Below, one piece after another: positions 26,969-35,449 of a stretch of DNA of 42,810 bases. This stretch comes from an uncultured Lachnospiraceae bacterium (lineage in GTDB: Bacteria; Bacillota; Clostridia; Lachnospirales; Lachnospiraceae), in the NCBI GenBank assembly GCA_905235435.1, contig CAJOLD010000006.1, positions 1 to 42,810 of the forward strand. Reading direction: 5' to 3'. The stretch's first letter is position 1, and every line of letters begins with the position of its first letter. Under the pieces are notes generated by a model. That model did not search any database and was not told where the DNA came from. It was given only the letters and a program-made list of their open reading frames with translations. Both the position numbers and the translations under genes were made by a program.

Positions 26969-26999
26969 ACCGCTCCGCATCCGCGGAGCGGTATTTTTT
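26969..26999 (+). terminator. Terminator of citrate synthase
   Basis: ACCGCTCCGC and GCGGAGCGGT form a perfect 10-bp stem with a 4-base loop, followed by A and six T. Confidence 0.9.
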
Positions 27000-27046
27000 C
27001 GGCATTTTCACGATGCCAAAGAGGGCTCTCCGGGGCTGTTTTCCGG

Positions 27047-27075
27047 TGGACGATTAGACAAAAATAAGCTAAAAT
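27047..27075 (+). promoter_or_regulatory. Promoter of the split transketolase operon
   Basis: TGGACG and TAAAAT are spaced by 17 bp. The ATG lies about 41 bases after the -10 box, with AAGGAAGAG before it. Confidence 0.45.
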
Positions 27076-27116
27076 GAATACAGGAGCTATAGAAACATTA
27101 AAGAAAGGAAGAGACT

Positions 27117-27956
27117 ATGAACATTCTGGAATTGCAAAAGATGGCGAATGAAGTCCGCAAGGGTATCGTTACCGCTACGCACAGCGCAAAGTCCGGTCAT
27201 CCGGGCGGATCTCTTTCTGCCGCAGAGGTATTTACCTACCTCTATTTCGAGGAAATGAACATTGATCCTGCCAGACCGGACGATCCGGACCGTGACCGTT
27301 TCGTCCTCTCCAAGGGCCACACAGCGCCCGGTTACTATTCGGCTCTTGCACACCGCGGATATTTCCCGGTGGAGGATCTTGTGACCCTCCGCCACGTCGG
27401 CTCCCATCTGCAGGGTCATCCCTGCAGGCAGCATACGCCGGGCGTCGATATGTCCTCGGGCTCCCTGGGACAGGGCATCTCCGTCGCGGTCGGAATGGCT
27501 CTCTCCGGAAAGATGAGCGGCAAAGACTACAGAGTCTACACGCTGCTCGGCGACGGCGAGATCCAGGAGGGACTGGTCTGGGAGGCCGCCATGTTCGCGG
27601 GCCACAGAAAACTCGACAATCTCTGCGTGATCGTTGATAACAACGGGCTTCAGATCGACGGAAGTGTAGCCGATGTCTGCTCGCCTTATCCGATCGACAA
27701 AAAATTCGAAGCCTTCAATTTCCATGTGATCAATGTGGCGGACGGCAACGATATGGAACAGATCGCCGCGGCGTTTGCGGAGGCACGGACCATCAAGGGA
27801 ATGCCCACTGCGATCATCATGAAGACCGTCAAGGGCAAGGGCGTCTCCTTCATGGAGAACCAGGCATCCTGGCACGGATCGGCGCCGAACGATGAACAGT
27901 ACGCTGTTGCTATGGCAGACTTAGAGAAAGTGGGGGAGGCATTATGTCAGAAGTAA
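27117..27956 (+). CDS. Transketolase, N-terminal subunit
   Basis: This encodes a 279-residue thiamin-diphosphate-binding half of transketolase in the non-oxidative pentose phosphate route. GHPGGSLSAAEV, SKGHTAPGYYSAL, the ThDP motif GDGEIQEGLVWEA...NNGLQIDG and KTVKGKGVSFME are all present. In Clostridia and archaea, transketolase is often two polypeptides; this one ends exactly where the pyrophosphate domain does. Its last codons overlap the start of the C-terminal subunit by 13 bases, so the two are translationally coupled and made in equal amounts. Confidence 0.95.
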   Translation: MNILELQKMANEVRKGIVTATHSAKSGHPGGSLSAAEVFTYLYFEEMNIDPARPDDPDRDRFVLSKGHTAPGYYSALAHRGYFPVEDLVTLRHVGSHLQGHPCRQHTPGVDMSSGSLGQGISVAVGMALSGKMSGKDYRVYTLLGDGEIQEGLVWEAAMFAGHRKLDNLCVIVDNNGLQIDGSVADVCSPYPIDKKFEAFNFHVINVADGNDMEQIAAAFAEARTIKGMPTAIIMKTVKGKGVSFMENQASWHGSAPNDEQYAVAMADLEKVGEALCQK

Positions 27957-28885
27957 AAAAGATCGCTACCAGAGAAAGCTATGGCAACGCCCTTGTTGAG
28001 CTGGGCAAAATAAAAGATGATCTTGTCGTCCTCGACGCGGACCTCGCGGGAGCGACCAAGACGGGTATTTTCAAGAAAGCTTTTCCGGACCGCCATATCG
28101 ACTGCGGTATCGCCGAGTGCGATATGATGGGCATTGCGGCGGGCCTTGCCGCCACGGGGAAGGTTCCCTTCGCGAGCTCCTTCGCGATGTTTGCCTCCGG
28201 CAGAGCCTTCGAGATCGTGCGCAATTCCATCGGCTATCCGCACCTCAACGTAAAGATCGGCGCGACCCACGCCGGCATTTCCGTAGGTGAGGACGGCGCG
28301 ACGCACCAGTGCAACGAAGATATCGCCCTCATGCGGACCATCCCGGGCATGACCGTGATCATTCCCTCGGATGACGTGGAAGCAAGGGCTGCCGTTTTTG
28401 CGGCTTATGAATATGAAGGCCCGGTCTATCTGCGCTTCGGGCGCTCCGCGGTCCCGGTCATCAATACCGACCCGGACTACAAATTTGAGATCGGAAAGGG
28501 CATCGTCCTTCGCGAGGGCACGGATGTGACCATCGCGGCGACCGGCCTGTGCGTATCCGGCGCTCTCGAGGCTGCCGAGAAGCTCTCTGCCGACGGGATC
28601 TCCGCCGAGGTCATCAATTTCCACACCGTCAAGCCTCTTGACACGGAGCTGCTTGCCGCTTCCGCAAAGAAGACGGGAAGAGTCGTCACCGCTGAAGAAC
28701 ATTCCATCGTCGGCGGCCTTGGCGGCGCGGTATGCGAAACGCTCAGCGGGATCTGCCCGGTACCGGTGCTGCGCATCGGCATTCAGGATGTGTTCGGCGA
28801 GTCCGGCCCCGCGGGAGCCCTGATCGCCAAATACGGCCTTGACGGCGCGGGCATCTATGAGAAGGTCAGCGCCTGGATGAAATAA
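27944..28885 (+). CDS. Transketolase, C-terminal subunit
   Basis: This encodes a 313-residue partner with the pyrimidine-binding domain (about 8-170; the catalytic Glu lies in DCGIAECDMMGIAAGLA) and the transketolase C-terminal domain (about 185-310; GALEAAEKL, EEHSIVGGLGGAV). FASSFAMFASGRAFEIVRNS is a hallmark of this type. GGGGGAGG-like sequence before the ATG lies inside the N-subunit gene. No frameshift joins the halves: both have proper start and stop signals. A 57-base gap with a palindrome leads to the MBL gene. Confidence 0.95.
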   Translation: MSEVKKIATRESYGNALVELGKIKDDLVVLDADLAGATKTGIFKKAFPDRHIDCGIAECDMMGIAAGLAATGKVPFASSFAMFASGRAFEIVRNSIGYPHLNVKIGATHAGISVGEDGATHQCNEDIALMRTIPGMTVIIPSDDVEARAAVFAAYEYEGPVYLRFGRSAVPVINTDPDYKFEIGKGIVLREGTDVTIAATGLCVSGALEAAEKLSADGISAEVINFHTVKPLDTELLAASAKKTGRVVTAEEHSIVGGLGGAVCETLSGICPVPVLRIGIQDVFGESGPAGALIAKYGLDGAGIYEKVSAWMK

Positions 28886-28902
28886 ACCCCGGAAACACAA
28901 CC

Positions 28903-28918
28903 GTTCGAAATATCGAAC
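28903..28918. promoter_or_regulatory. Palindrome between the transketolase and MBL genes
   Basis: GTTCGA-AATA-TCGAAC is a perfect 16-base inverted repeat, followed shortly by a second ATATCGA. Such AT-centred palindromes are typical operator shapes. No binding protein can be named. Confidence 0.4.
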
Positions 28919-28942
28919 AATATCGATAGAAACAGTGAGAAC

Positions 28943-29728
28943 ATGAAGATAACCTGGTATGGCACCGCGTCGGTCGAGATCGAATCGGAGGGGAGAAAGA
29001 TCCTGTTCGACCCCTTCGTGCAGCTCCCCGGCGCGGCTCATCCGAACAGCCCTGCGCTGTTCGCGGATAATGATGTCATTTTTATAACCCACGGGCATTT
29101 TGATCATCTCTATCCCGTTCCCGCCCTCCTTGCGGGCTGCGGCCCGACCGTATTCTGCGGCAGCGCAGCCGCAAAGACGCTTGAGAAGTACGCGGAGGAT
29201 ACGGATACGGTCTGTGTGATCCGTCCGGGGATGGAGATCCCGGCCGGCCCGTTCCTTGTGCGGGTCTACCGTGGAAAGCACGCGGAGTTTGATTTTAGCA
29301 GGAAGAATCTGAGGGAAGCGCTGACGCCTTCGGATCAGGTGCGGCATGCGAAGAACCTTCCGTTCATCCTTCTCGCAAACGCGCGGTTCCCGGAGAGAGG
29401 GGAGACCTTCGTCTACGGGATCGAAGCCGAGGGGAAGCAGATCCTTCTCGCGGGAAGCATGAATTTTGCCCCCGCCTCCGAGGAGACCTATCCGGACAGC
29501 CCGGATCTTCTGGTGCTCCCCTATCAGGGGCTGCTGGATCTTGAGGGGAGAGCACAGGAGATGATCGACAGAGTGCACCCGAAGCGGATCATGCTGTCCC
29601 ACTTTGACGACGCCTTCCCGCCGGTCTCCAGAAATGTTGATCTGCGCGGACTGGAGAGGCTGCTGAAGGAGCGGTATCCTGGGATCCGCACGGTCAAGCC
29701 CGCCTACAGAAAGCCCGTACACTTATGA
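28943..29728 (+). CDS. MBL-fold metal-dependent hydrolase (UlaG/YtkL-like)
   Basis: This encodes a 261-residue soluble protein of the metallo-beta-lactamase fold. The metal site is H50-G-H52-F-D54-H55 in THGHFDHL, and LFDPF before it is typical of the UlaG/YtkL-like group. LLAGSMNF replaces the usual TGD motif, and LSHFDDAFPPV near the end supplies the last histidine. Substrate is unknown. GTGAGA, a weak ribosome site, precedes the ATG. It may be co-transcribed with the transketolase genes or controlled through the palindrome in the gap. Confidence 0.85.
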   Translation: MKITWYGTASVEIESEGRKILFDPFVQLPGAAHPNSPALFADNDVIFITHGHFDHLYPVPALLAGCGPTVFCGSAAAKTLEKYAEDTDTVCVIRPGMEIPAGPFLVRVYRGKHAEFDFSRKNLREALTPSDQVRHAKNLPFILLANARFPERGETFVYGIEAEGKQILLAGSMNFAPASEETYPDSPDLLVLPYQGLLDLEGRAQEMIDRVHPKRIMLSHFDDAFPPVSRNVDLRGLERLLKERYPGIRTVKPAYRKPVHL

Positions 29729-29742
29729 TCTTTCAGAAATAA

Positions 29743-29782
29743 ACCGGGGGCGCCTCGCTTTTGCGCGGCGCCCCCGGTATTT
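29743..29782. terminator. Bidirectional terminator
   Basis: ACCGGGGGCGCC and GGCGCCCCCGGT form a perfect 12-bp stem around a 12-base loop. ATTT follows on the right; on the minus strand TTTATTTC follows. It sits between two convergent genes. Confidence 0.8.
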
Positions 29783-29805
29783 AGGCTTACACGTTTTATC
29801 CTGCC

Positions 29806-31602
29806 TCAGATGGGCCTTGTTGCCTCCTTCAGCCATTCTTTTTCGTCTCCCTCAAGGAAGGGGGAGATCGTCTCATACACTTTGCGATGGTAGTCGTTCA
29901 GGAGCTTCCGCTCCTTCTCCGTCATCATTTCGGGGAGGACGGCGTCCAGATCGAAGGGCACCATCGTGACCGTCTCAAAACGCATGAACTGTCCGAACTC
30001 GTTTTTCTCATCCTTCCGGCAGAGCATCAGATTTTCGTGCCGGATCCCGAATTCGTTCTCAAAATAGATGCCCGGCTCGTCGCTCGTGAGCATCCCCTCC
30101 TCAAAGACCCAGGGATAGGCGTCGCCTGAGGGCGCCGACCAGGAGATCCGGTTGGGCCTCTCGTGGACGGCGAGAAGATAGCCTACGCCGTGTCCGGTAC
30201 CGTGCCGGTAATCCGCGCCGACTTCCCAGAGCGGCTCCCTCGCGAGGATGTCCAGGGTCTGTCCGGTGCACCCATGCAGAAAACGGGCGTCCGCGAGCTT
30301 CAGGTTCCCGCGGAGCACGCGGGTAAAGTACTCTTTTTCTTTCCGCGTTGTCTCTCCGAGCGCGATGGTGCGGGTAATGTCGGTGGTCCCCTCCGGGTAC
30401 TGGGACCCGTTGTCTACAAGAAGGAATCCGCGGGGCTCAAGGGGAATGTCAGTCTCCGGCGTCGGGTTGTAGTGGGTGATGGCGGCGTGCGGGCCGTACG
30501 CGGAGATCGTCTCGAAGCTCGGTCCCAGGTACCGGCTGTCCATGCGCTTAAATTCCTCCAGCTTTTCGGCGGCGGAGATCTCAGTGACGGGCTGCTTTCC
30601 GACCGTGTGCCTGACCCAGTACAGGAACCGCGTGACGGCCACGCCGTCCGCGATATGGGCTTTCCGGATATTGGCCTGCTCGGTCTCGTTTTTGATGGCT
30701 TTCATGAGGGCGGCGGGCGAGTGGACGCCGATGGGCACCGTCCCCTTCGGAAGAGAGCGCAGCACCGCGCAGCTTGTCTTTGTTTTGTCGTAAAGGATCT
30801 TTTCGCCCCCGGGAAGGGCGGCTGTATATTCGTAGAAGCTCATGTAGGGCATAAGCGTAATGCCGTCCGCGGAAAGCTCCGCCCGCAGAGCGTCACTGAC
30901 CGCCTCCTCCTGGATGAAAAGGACCGCGTCCTTTGCGGAGACGGACAGGAAGGAAAGAACGACAGGGCAGAAAGCGGAGTCATTCCCGCGGATATTCAGG
31001 ATCCATGCGATCTCCACGAGAGAGGTAAAGAGCATGCGGTCTCCGCCCAGGGCGGCGATCTTTTCCCGCACGCGGGAAAGCTTTGAGATCCGGCTTTCTC
31101 CGCACAGCTCTTCCTTAATGGAATAGGCGGGCTCGCAGGAGAACGCGGGCCTCTCTTCCCAGATCTCCCCGACAAGGTCGCGGTCCCAGAGGATGCGGCC
31201 GCCCTTCCCGCGGAATTCTTTTTCCGCCGTCTCCCCGAGGGAGGCGCTGACAATGCGTCCGTCAAAGGCAATGGTGACATCCCTGCCCGCTTTTGACTTC
31301 AGGTATTCGGCCAGGGTCGGCACGCCCTCTGCGCCCATGCGGCGGAGCCTTATGCCGCTTCCTTTCAGCTGCGCCTCTCCCTGGAGAAAGTAGCGGCCGT
31401 CCACCCAGAGGTCCGCCTCGTCTGCCGAGATGACAGCGGTGCCGGCGGAGCCGGTAAACCCGGTGATATATTCGCGGCATTTAAAGTAGTCTCCGATGTT
31501 TTCCGATCCGTGGAAATCCGACGTGGGGACGACGCAGATATCGGCCCCCGCCTTTTTCATGGCTGCGCGCAATGCGGCCAGACGCTCAGGCACTGTAGAC
31601 AT
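29806..31602 (-). CDS. Xaa-Pro aminopeptidase, M24B, three-domain type
   Basis: This encodes a 598-residue cytoplasmic dimetal peptidase that removes an N-terminal residue before proline. Two creatinase-like N-terminal domains (about 1-305) precede the pita-bread catalytic domain (about 310-535) and a C-terminal cap. The metal-binding motifs are in order: VDNGSQY, TTDITRT, HGTGHGVGYLL, SDEPGIYFENEFGIRHEN and MRFETVTM. The length fits the APP1/XPNPEP1 group rather than the shorter bacterial PepP. Its start lies 20 bases after the coaX stop, so it is the last gene of a leftward panT-coaX-pepP operon. AAAGGA lies before the ATG with a slightly long spacing. Confidence 0.93.
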   Translation of the reverse strand: MSTVPERLAALRAAMKKAGADICVVPTSDFHGSENIGDYFKCREYITGFTGSAGTAVISADEADLWVDGRYFLQGEAQLKGSGIRLRRMGAEGVPTLAEYLKSKAGRDVTIAFDGRIVSASLGETAEKEFRGKGGRILWDRDLVGEIWEERPAFSCEPAYSIKEELCGESRISKLSRVREKIAALGGDRMLFTSLVEIAWILNIRGNDSAFCPVVLSFLSVSAKDAVLFIQEEAVSDALRAELSADGITLMPYMSFYEYTAALPGGEKILYDKTKTSCAVLRSLPKGTVPIGVHSPAALMKAIKNETEQANIRKAHIADGVAVTRFLYWVRHTVGKQPVTEISAAEKLEEFKRMDSRYLGPSFETISAYGPHAAITHYNPTPETDIPLEPRGFLLVDNGSQYPEGTTDITRTIALGETTRKEKEYFTRVLRGNLKLADARFLHGCTGQTLDILAREPLWEVGADYRHGTGHGVGYLLAVHERPNRISWSAPSGDAYPWVFEEGMLTSDEPGIYFENEFGIRHENLMLCRKDEKNEFGQFMRFETVTMVPFDLDAVLPEMMTEKERKLLNDYHRKVYETISPFLEGDEKEWLKEATRPI

Positions 31603-31622
31603 TAATTTTCGGTCCTTTCTTT

Positions 31623-32390
31623 TCAGCTGTTTTTCTCATAGATGATCTGCAGACCCTTAATAAGGAGCGTGTCGTCCAGGATGATCTCCCGGCGGCAGAG
31701 GGGGACGACGGAGCCGGCCAGCCCTCCTGTTGCGACGCAGGTGACGCTTTGCCCCAGCTCATCCTCGATGCGCCCGATCATGCCGTCCAGACAGGAGGCA
31801 TGCCCGTAGAGCACGCCGCTCTTCATGCCGTCGATCGTATTCTTCCCGATCAGGCGGCGCGGCGGATCCAGACTGATCCGGGGCAGCTGTGAGGTGGCGC
31901 TTGTCAGGGAATTCAGGGAGACCGAAAGCCCGGGGAGGATCATACCGCCGATGTAATTCCGGTTTTCGTCGATCACGCAGATCGTTGTCGCTGTTCCCAT
32001 GTCGACGATGACGAGAGGCAGACGATATTCCGCAATGCCCGCCACGGCGCCGACGATCAGGTCGCTGCCGACCTGGGCCGGGTTGTCCATCAGGATGTTG
32101 AGGCCGGTTTTGATCCCGGGCCCGACGACCATGACGTCGCGAAGACCGGTCACCTTCTGCAGTCCCCGGCGGATGAGATCCGTGATGGGCGGGACGACGG
32201 AGCTGATGATGGCTCCGGTGACGGCTTCCGGCCGTATGTGGTGAAGTTCAAGGATGGTCTTGATGGAGATCGCGTGCTCCAGATCCGTCTTCTGCAGATC
32301 GGTGGAGATGCGCTCCTGAAAGAGGATGTCTTTCCCCTCTGTGCAGGCAAGCACGATGTTGGTGTTGCCGATGTCGATTGCGATGATCAT
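31623..32390 (-). CDS. coaX: Type III pantothenate kinase
   Basis: This encodes a 255-residue ASKHA-fold kinase that phosphorylates pantothenate in the first step to CoA; type III enzymes are not inhibited by CoA. Family motifs are IAIDIGNTNIVLA at the N-terminus, the pantothenate motif in AQVGSDLIVGAV (the usual form is GxDR/LxxNA), VDMGTATTICVID and GGMILPGLSVS. The length is normal. It overlaps panT by 4 bases (ATGA), which couples kinase to uptake. Confidence 0.95.
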   Translation of the reverse strand: MIIAIDIGNTNIVLACTEGKDILFQERISTDLQKTDLEHAISIKTILELHHIRPEAVTGAIISSVVPPITDLIRRGLQKVTGLRDVMVVGPGIKTGLNILMDNPAQVGSDLIVGAVAGIAEYRLPLVIVDMGTATTICVIDENRNYIGGMILPGLSVSLNSLTSATSQLPRISLDPPRRLIGKNTIDGMKSGVLYGHASCLDGMIGRIEDELGQSVTCVATGGLAGSVVPLCRREIILDDTLLIKGLQIIYEKNS

Positions 32391-33016
32391 ATATTGCCCC
32401 TCCTTGCCTCATAGGACAAAAGAGCCTTGCCGATGGCGGTCACAAGGATGGCGGCGGCAAATGCTTCCGGGATGCCGGAGGCTGTGACCGTACCCATGAC
32501 CAGACCGAAGACCGCGGTCACTGCCACCTGCTTCGCCTCCGCGTACTGTCTGGCAAGCAGAAGATAGATGCTGCCCATGACGAGGATGGTGTGCATGATG
32601 GAACTGATAAAAGCGGTAACGGGAAGCGCGACCCAGGAATTTACACGGAGCTTTTTCAGAAAGATCCACAGCCAGCCGGCGATCACGCCGAGAAGGATGC
32701 GGCAGCCGACGGCGATCCAGAGGGCTTTGAATACCCCGGCAAGATCAGCCGCGAGAAACGGCGAAAAAGCAAAGGAGAGAAGGGTGGGCGCGGTGGTATT
32801 GCTGACGATCGAGCAGATGCCGAACACAAAGCCTAGAATTGCGCCTGAGGCAGGGCCTAAGAGAATGGAACCTAAGATCACGGGAATGTGTACAGTTGTT
32901 GCCTTAATGACCGGAAGCTGTATCATGCCGAGCGGCGTGTTCGCCAGGAGCACGACGACAGCTGCCATAAGTGCAGTACTTACCATCCACCGGGTGTCTT
33001 TCTTGCGTGTTTTCAT
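32387..33016 (-). CDS. panT: ECF transporter substrate-binding subunit, pantothenate type
   Basis: This encodes a 209-residue integral membrane protein with about six helices, the S component of an energy-coupling-factor transporter. The first helix ALMAAVVVLLANTPLG and the loop TTVHIPVILGSILLGP are typical of the group. The ATPase and T components (EcfA, EcfA', EcfT) are encoded elsewhere. The pantothenate call rests mainly on the 4-base overlap with coaX. GGAGGA lies ten bases before the ATG. It is the first gene of the leftward operon. Confidence 0.88.
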   Translation of the reverse strand: MKTRKKDTRWMVSTALMAAVVVLLANTPLGMIQLPVIKATTVHIPVILGSILLGPASGAILGFVFGICSIVSNTTAPTLLSFAFSPFLAADLAGVFKALWIAVGCRILLGVIAGWLWIFLKKLRVNSWVALPVTAFISSIMHTILVMGSIYLLLARQYAEAKQVAVTAVFGLVMGTVTASGIPEAFAAAILVTAIGKALLSYEARRGNI

Positions 33017-33071
33017 ATTCAGTTGTCCTCCTTGTTATTATTCCCATGCGGGATACAATACAATCAACGCT

Positions 33072-33101
33072 ACTATATCACCGGCGCAAAGAAGGTGTAA
33101 A
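33072..33101 (-). promoter_or_regulatory. Promoter of the panT-coaX-pepP operon
   Basis: On the minus strand TTTACA and TATAGT are 18 bp apart. The start would lie about 50 bases before the panT ATG. Confidence 0.6.
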
Positions 33102-33121
33102 GTATTTTCAGAGATACACAC

Positions 33122-33181
33122 AACCATATGTGGTTATATCCGGCCGAATGTGCTACACTGTGTAGAGGCCCCCGCGGGGGC
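33122..33181 (+). promoter_or_regulatory. gpsA control region with two palindromes
   Basis: TGCTACACT is an extended -10 box; the -35 region (TGGTTA) is weak and lies inside the palindrome AACCA-TATG-TGGTT. After the predicted start point comes the perfect 14-base palindrome GCCCCCGCGGGGGC, able to form a 5-bp RNA stem with a CGCG loop, ending one base before the ribosome site. The first palindrome may bind a regulator; the second may mask or guard the mRNA 5' end. Confidence 0.45.
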
Positions 33182-33197
33182 GGAAAGGATGATATTT

Positions 33198-34217
33198 ATG
33201 CAGACAGAAAACAAAAGCAGGATCGGCGTCCTCGGAGCGGGGACCTGGGGCATGGCCCTGGCCCGCATGCTGTGTCTGGATGGGCATGAAGTGACCGTGT
33301 GGTCGGCGCTGGAAAAAGAAGTCACCGAATTTTCGGCTTCGCGGCGCCATCCCAACCTTCCGGGCATGGTGATCCCGGATGAGATCCGGTTTACGGCGGA
33401 CCTTGAGGAAGTGTGCGGCGGCAGGGATCTTCTCCTTTTTGCCGTCCCCTCCGTTTTTGTCCGCTCCACGGCAAAGGCCGCGGCGGCGTATGTGCCGGAA
33501 GGACAGCTGATCGCGGACGCGGCAAAGGGGATCGAGCCCGGTACGCACCTGACCATGACGGGCATTATCGCGGATGAGCTCGGGAAGGCCGGAAAGACGG
33601 CGCGCCTGGCGGCCCTTTCGGGGCCGACGCACGCGGAGGAGGTCGCAAAGGATATGCTGACCGCCATCGTCTCCGCCTCGAAGGATCCGGAGACCGCGCG
33701 CACCGTGCAGGAAATATTTATGAACAGGAACATGCGCGTCTACACGAATGATGACGTTCTCGGCATCGAACTGTGCGGGGCGCTGAAGAACGTGATCGCC
33801 CTGGCGGCCGGGATCTCCACGGGCGCCGGCAACGGAGACAACGCGAAGGCCGCGATCATTACCCGCGGCATCCATGAGATCGGCCGGCTGGGGAGTGCCA
33901 TGGGCTGCCGCAGGGAGACCTTCAGCGGGCTTGCCGGGATCGGCGACCTGATCGTTACGGCGACCAGCATGCACAGCAGGAACAACCGCTGCGGACTGCT
34001 GATCGGACAGGGGATGGCCCCGCAGGAGGCCATCAAAGAGGTCGGTATGGTCGTTGAGGGCGTCAACGCGCTGCCCGCGGCCATGGAGCTCTCGGCGCAG
34101 TACGGGGTGGAGATGCCCCTTGCCGCCGCTGTGGACCGGATCGTCACTTACGGGGAAGACCCGGCCAGGATCTCAGAGGAACTGATGACGAGGACCGGGA
34201 AGAGCGAGATCATTTAG
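33198..34217 (+). CDS. gpsA: Glycerol-3-phosphate dehydrogenase, NAD(P)+
   Basis: This encodes a 339-residue enzyme making glycerol-3-phosphate from dihydroxyacetone phosphate for phospholipids. The NAD motif GVLGAGTWGMALA opens the protein. AAKGIEP, LSGPTHAEEVAKDM, GIELCGALKNVIALAAGI (with the catalytic lysine) and GLAGIGDLIVTATS are all GpsA signatures. The start is the ATG nine bases after GAAAGG; an ATG three codons earlier directly touches that site. A much longer in-frame reading upstream overlaps the opposite panT gene and is not real. coaBC follows after 14 bases. Confidence 0.96.
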   Translation: MQTENKSRIGVLGAGTWGMALARMLCLDGHEVTVWSALEKEVTEFSASRRHPNLPGMVIPDEIRFTADLEEVCGGRDLLLFAVPSVFVRSTAKAAAAYVPEGQLIADAAKGIEPGTHLTMTGIIADELGKAGKTARLAALSGPTHAEEVAKDMLTAIVSASKDPETARTVQEIFMNRNMRVYTNDDVLGIELCGALKNVIALAAGISTGAGNGDNAKAAIITRGIHEIGRLGSAMGCRRETFSGLAGIGDLIVTATSMHSRNNRCGLLIGQGMAPQEAIKEVGMVVEGVNALPAAMELSAQYGVEMPLAAAVDRIVTYGEDPARISEELMTRTGKSEII

Positions 34218-34231
34218 AAAAGGAGCTGCCA

Positions 34232-35449
34232 ATGCTGAAAGGGAAAACGATCATACTCGGGGTATCCGGGAGCATTGCCGCTTATAAGGCGGCCTCTCTG
34301 GCGAGCATGCTGGTCAAACAGCACGCGCAGGTGCAGGTGATCATGACCGCGAACGGTCAGTACTTTGTACATCCCGTCACCTTCGAGCAGCTGACCGGGC
34401 GCAAGTGCCTTACGGACACCTTTGACCGGAATTTCGAGTTCAAGGTGGAGCACGTCTCTCTCGCGAAGGAGGCGGATCTCGCGATCATCGCGCCCGCGAC
34501 GGCAAACGTGCTCGCGAAGCTGGCCTGCGGGATCGCGGACGATATGCTGACGACGACGATGCTCGCGTGCACCTGCCCGAAGCTGGCGGCGCCGGCGATG
34601 AATACGAGAATGTATGAGAATCCCGCGACGCAGCGGAATTTAGAGACGCTGCGCCGGGACGGATGGGAGATCATAGAGCCCGCCTCGGGGCATCTTGCCT
34701 GCGGCGATGACGGAAAGGGAAAGCTGCCGGAGGAAAAGCTGCTGATGGAGCACATCCTCCGCGCCTGCGCGCTTCCGCATGACCTGGCGGGAAAGAAGGT
34801 GCTCGTGACGGCGGGGCCGACGCAGGAGAGCATCGACCCGGTCCGCTTTATCACCAATCATTCCTCCGGGAAGATGGGTTATGCCATCGCCCGGATGGCG
34901 GCCCTGCGCGGTGCCAAAGTGACGCTCGTCAGCGGCCCGGTGGCGCTCGATCCTCCGCCATTCGCGGAGCTTGTGCCCATCGTCAGCGCGGCGGACATGT
35001 TCCGGGAGGTGACGGAGCGCGCCCCGCAGCAGGACTTTATCATCAAGGCTGCCGCGGTCGCGGACTACAGGCCCGCCTCCGTCAACGATGAGAAGACAAA
35101 GAAGGCGGAAGAAGAGTGGCTTCTTCCCCTGGCCCGCACGCAGGATATCCTGCAGTATCTCGGCGAACATAAAAGAGAGGGGCAGATCCTCTGCGGCTTC
35201 GCCATGGAGACCTCGGAGCTTGAGGAGAGGGCGCGGGAGAAGCTTGGCAGAAAGAATCTGGACCTGATCGCGGCAAACAGCCTCCGGGTGGAGGGTGCCG
35301 GCTTCGGCACGGACACCAATGTGCTGACGCTGATCGACCGGGAGAGGACGGAGCATCTTGAGATCATGAGCAAGGAGGCGGCCGCCATGCGGCTGCTTGA
35401 CAGGCTGGTGGAGATATCCGCCGAAAAAACAAAAGAAAGGACAGAATGA
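34232..35449 (+). CDS. coaBC: Bifunctional phosphopantothenoylcysteine decarboxylase / phosphopantothenate-cysteine ligase
   Basis: This encodes a 405-residue enzyme for two steps of CoA synthesis. The CoaC part (about 1-180) is a flavoprotein with catalytic His74 in EHVSLA, the PAMNTRMYENP motif and Cys157 in HLACGDDGKGKLPE. The CoaB part (about 187-395) starts KKVLVTAGPTQESIDPVRFITN and contains KAAAVADYRP. Length and order are standard. AAAAGGAGC lies before the ATG. The stop overlaps the start of mrp (ATGA). Together with coaX and panT across the divergent promoter it makes a CoA route from imported pantothenate. Confidence 0.96.
   Translation: MLKGKTIILGVSGSIAAYKAASLASMLVKQHAQVQVIMTANGQYFVHPVTFEQLTGRKCLTDTFDRNFEFKVEHVSLAKEADLAIIAPATANVLAKLACGIADDMLTTTMLACTCPKLAAPAMNTRMYENPATQRNLETLRRDGWEIIEPASGHLACGDDGKGKLPEEKLLMEHILRACALPHDLAGKKVLVTAGPTQESIDPVRFITNHSSGKMGYAIARMAALRGAKVTLVSGPVALDPPPFAELVPIVSAADMFREVTERAPQQDFIIKAAAVADYRPASVNDEKTKKAEEEWLLPLARTQDILQYLGEHKREGQILCGFAMETSELEERAREKLGRKNLDLIAANSLRVEGAGFGTDTNVLTLIDRERTEHLEIMSKEAAAMRLLDRLVEISAEKTKERTE

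Noticed and set aside
27117..28885. Transketolase broken by a frameshift
   Set aside because: Both halves have proper ends, and the second has its own ribosome site. Split transketolases are normal in Clostridia and archaea.
27947..29722. 591-codon open frame on the minus strand opposite the transketolase and MBL genes
   Set aside because: It crosses two unrelated, well-recognised genes and their gap and shows no family motif. It is a shadow frame.
32568..33197. N-terminal extension of more than 200 residues on gpsA
   Set aside because: It lies antisense to panT and contains the gpsA promoter. GpsA homology starts at MQTENKSRIGVLGAG, just after a ribosome site.
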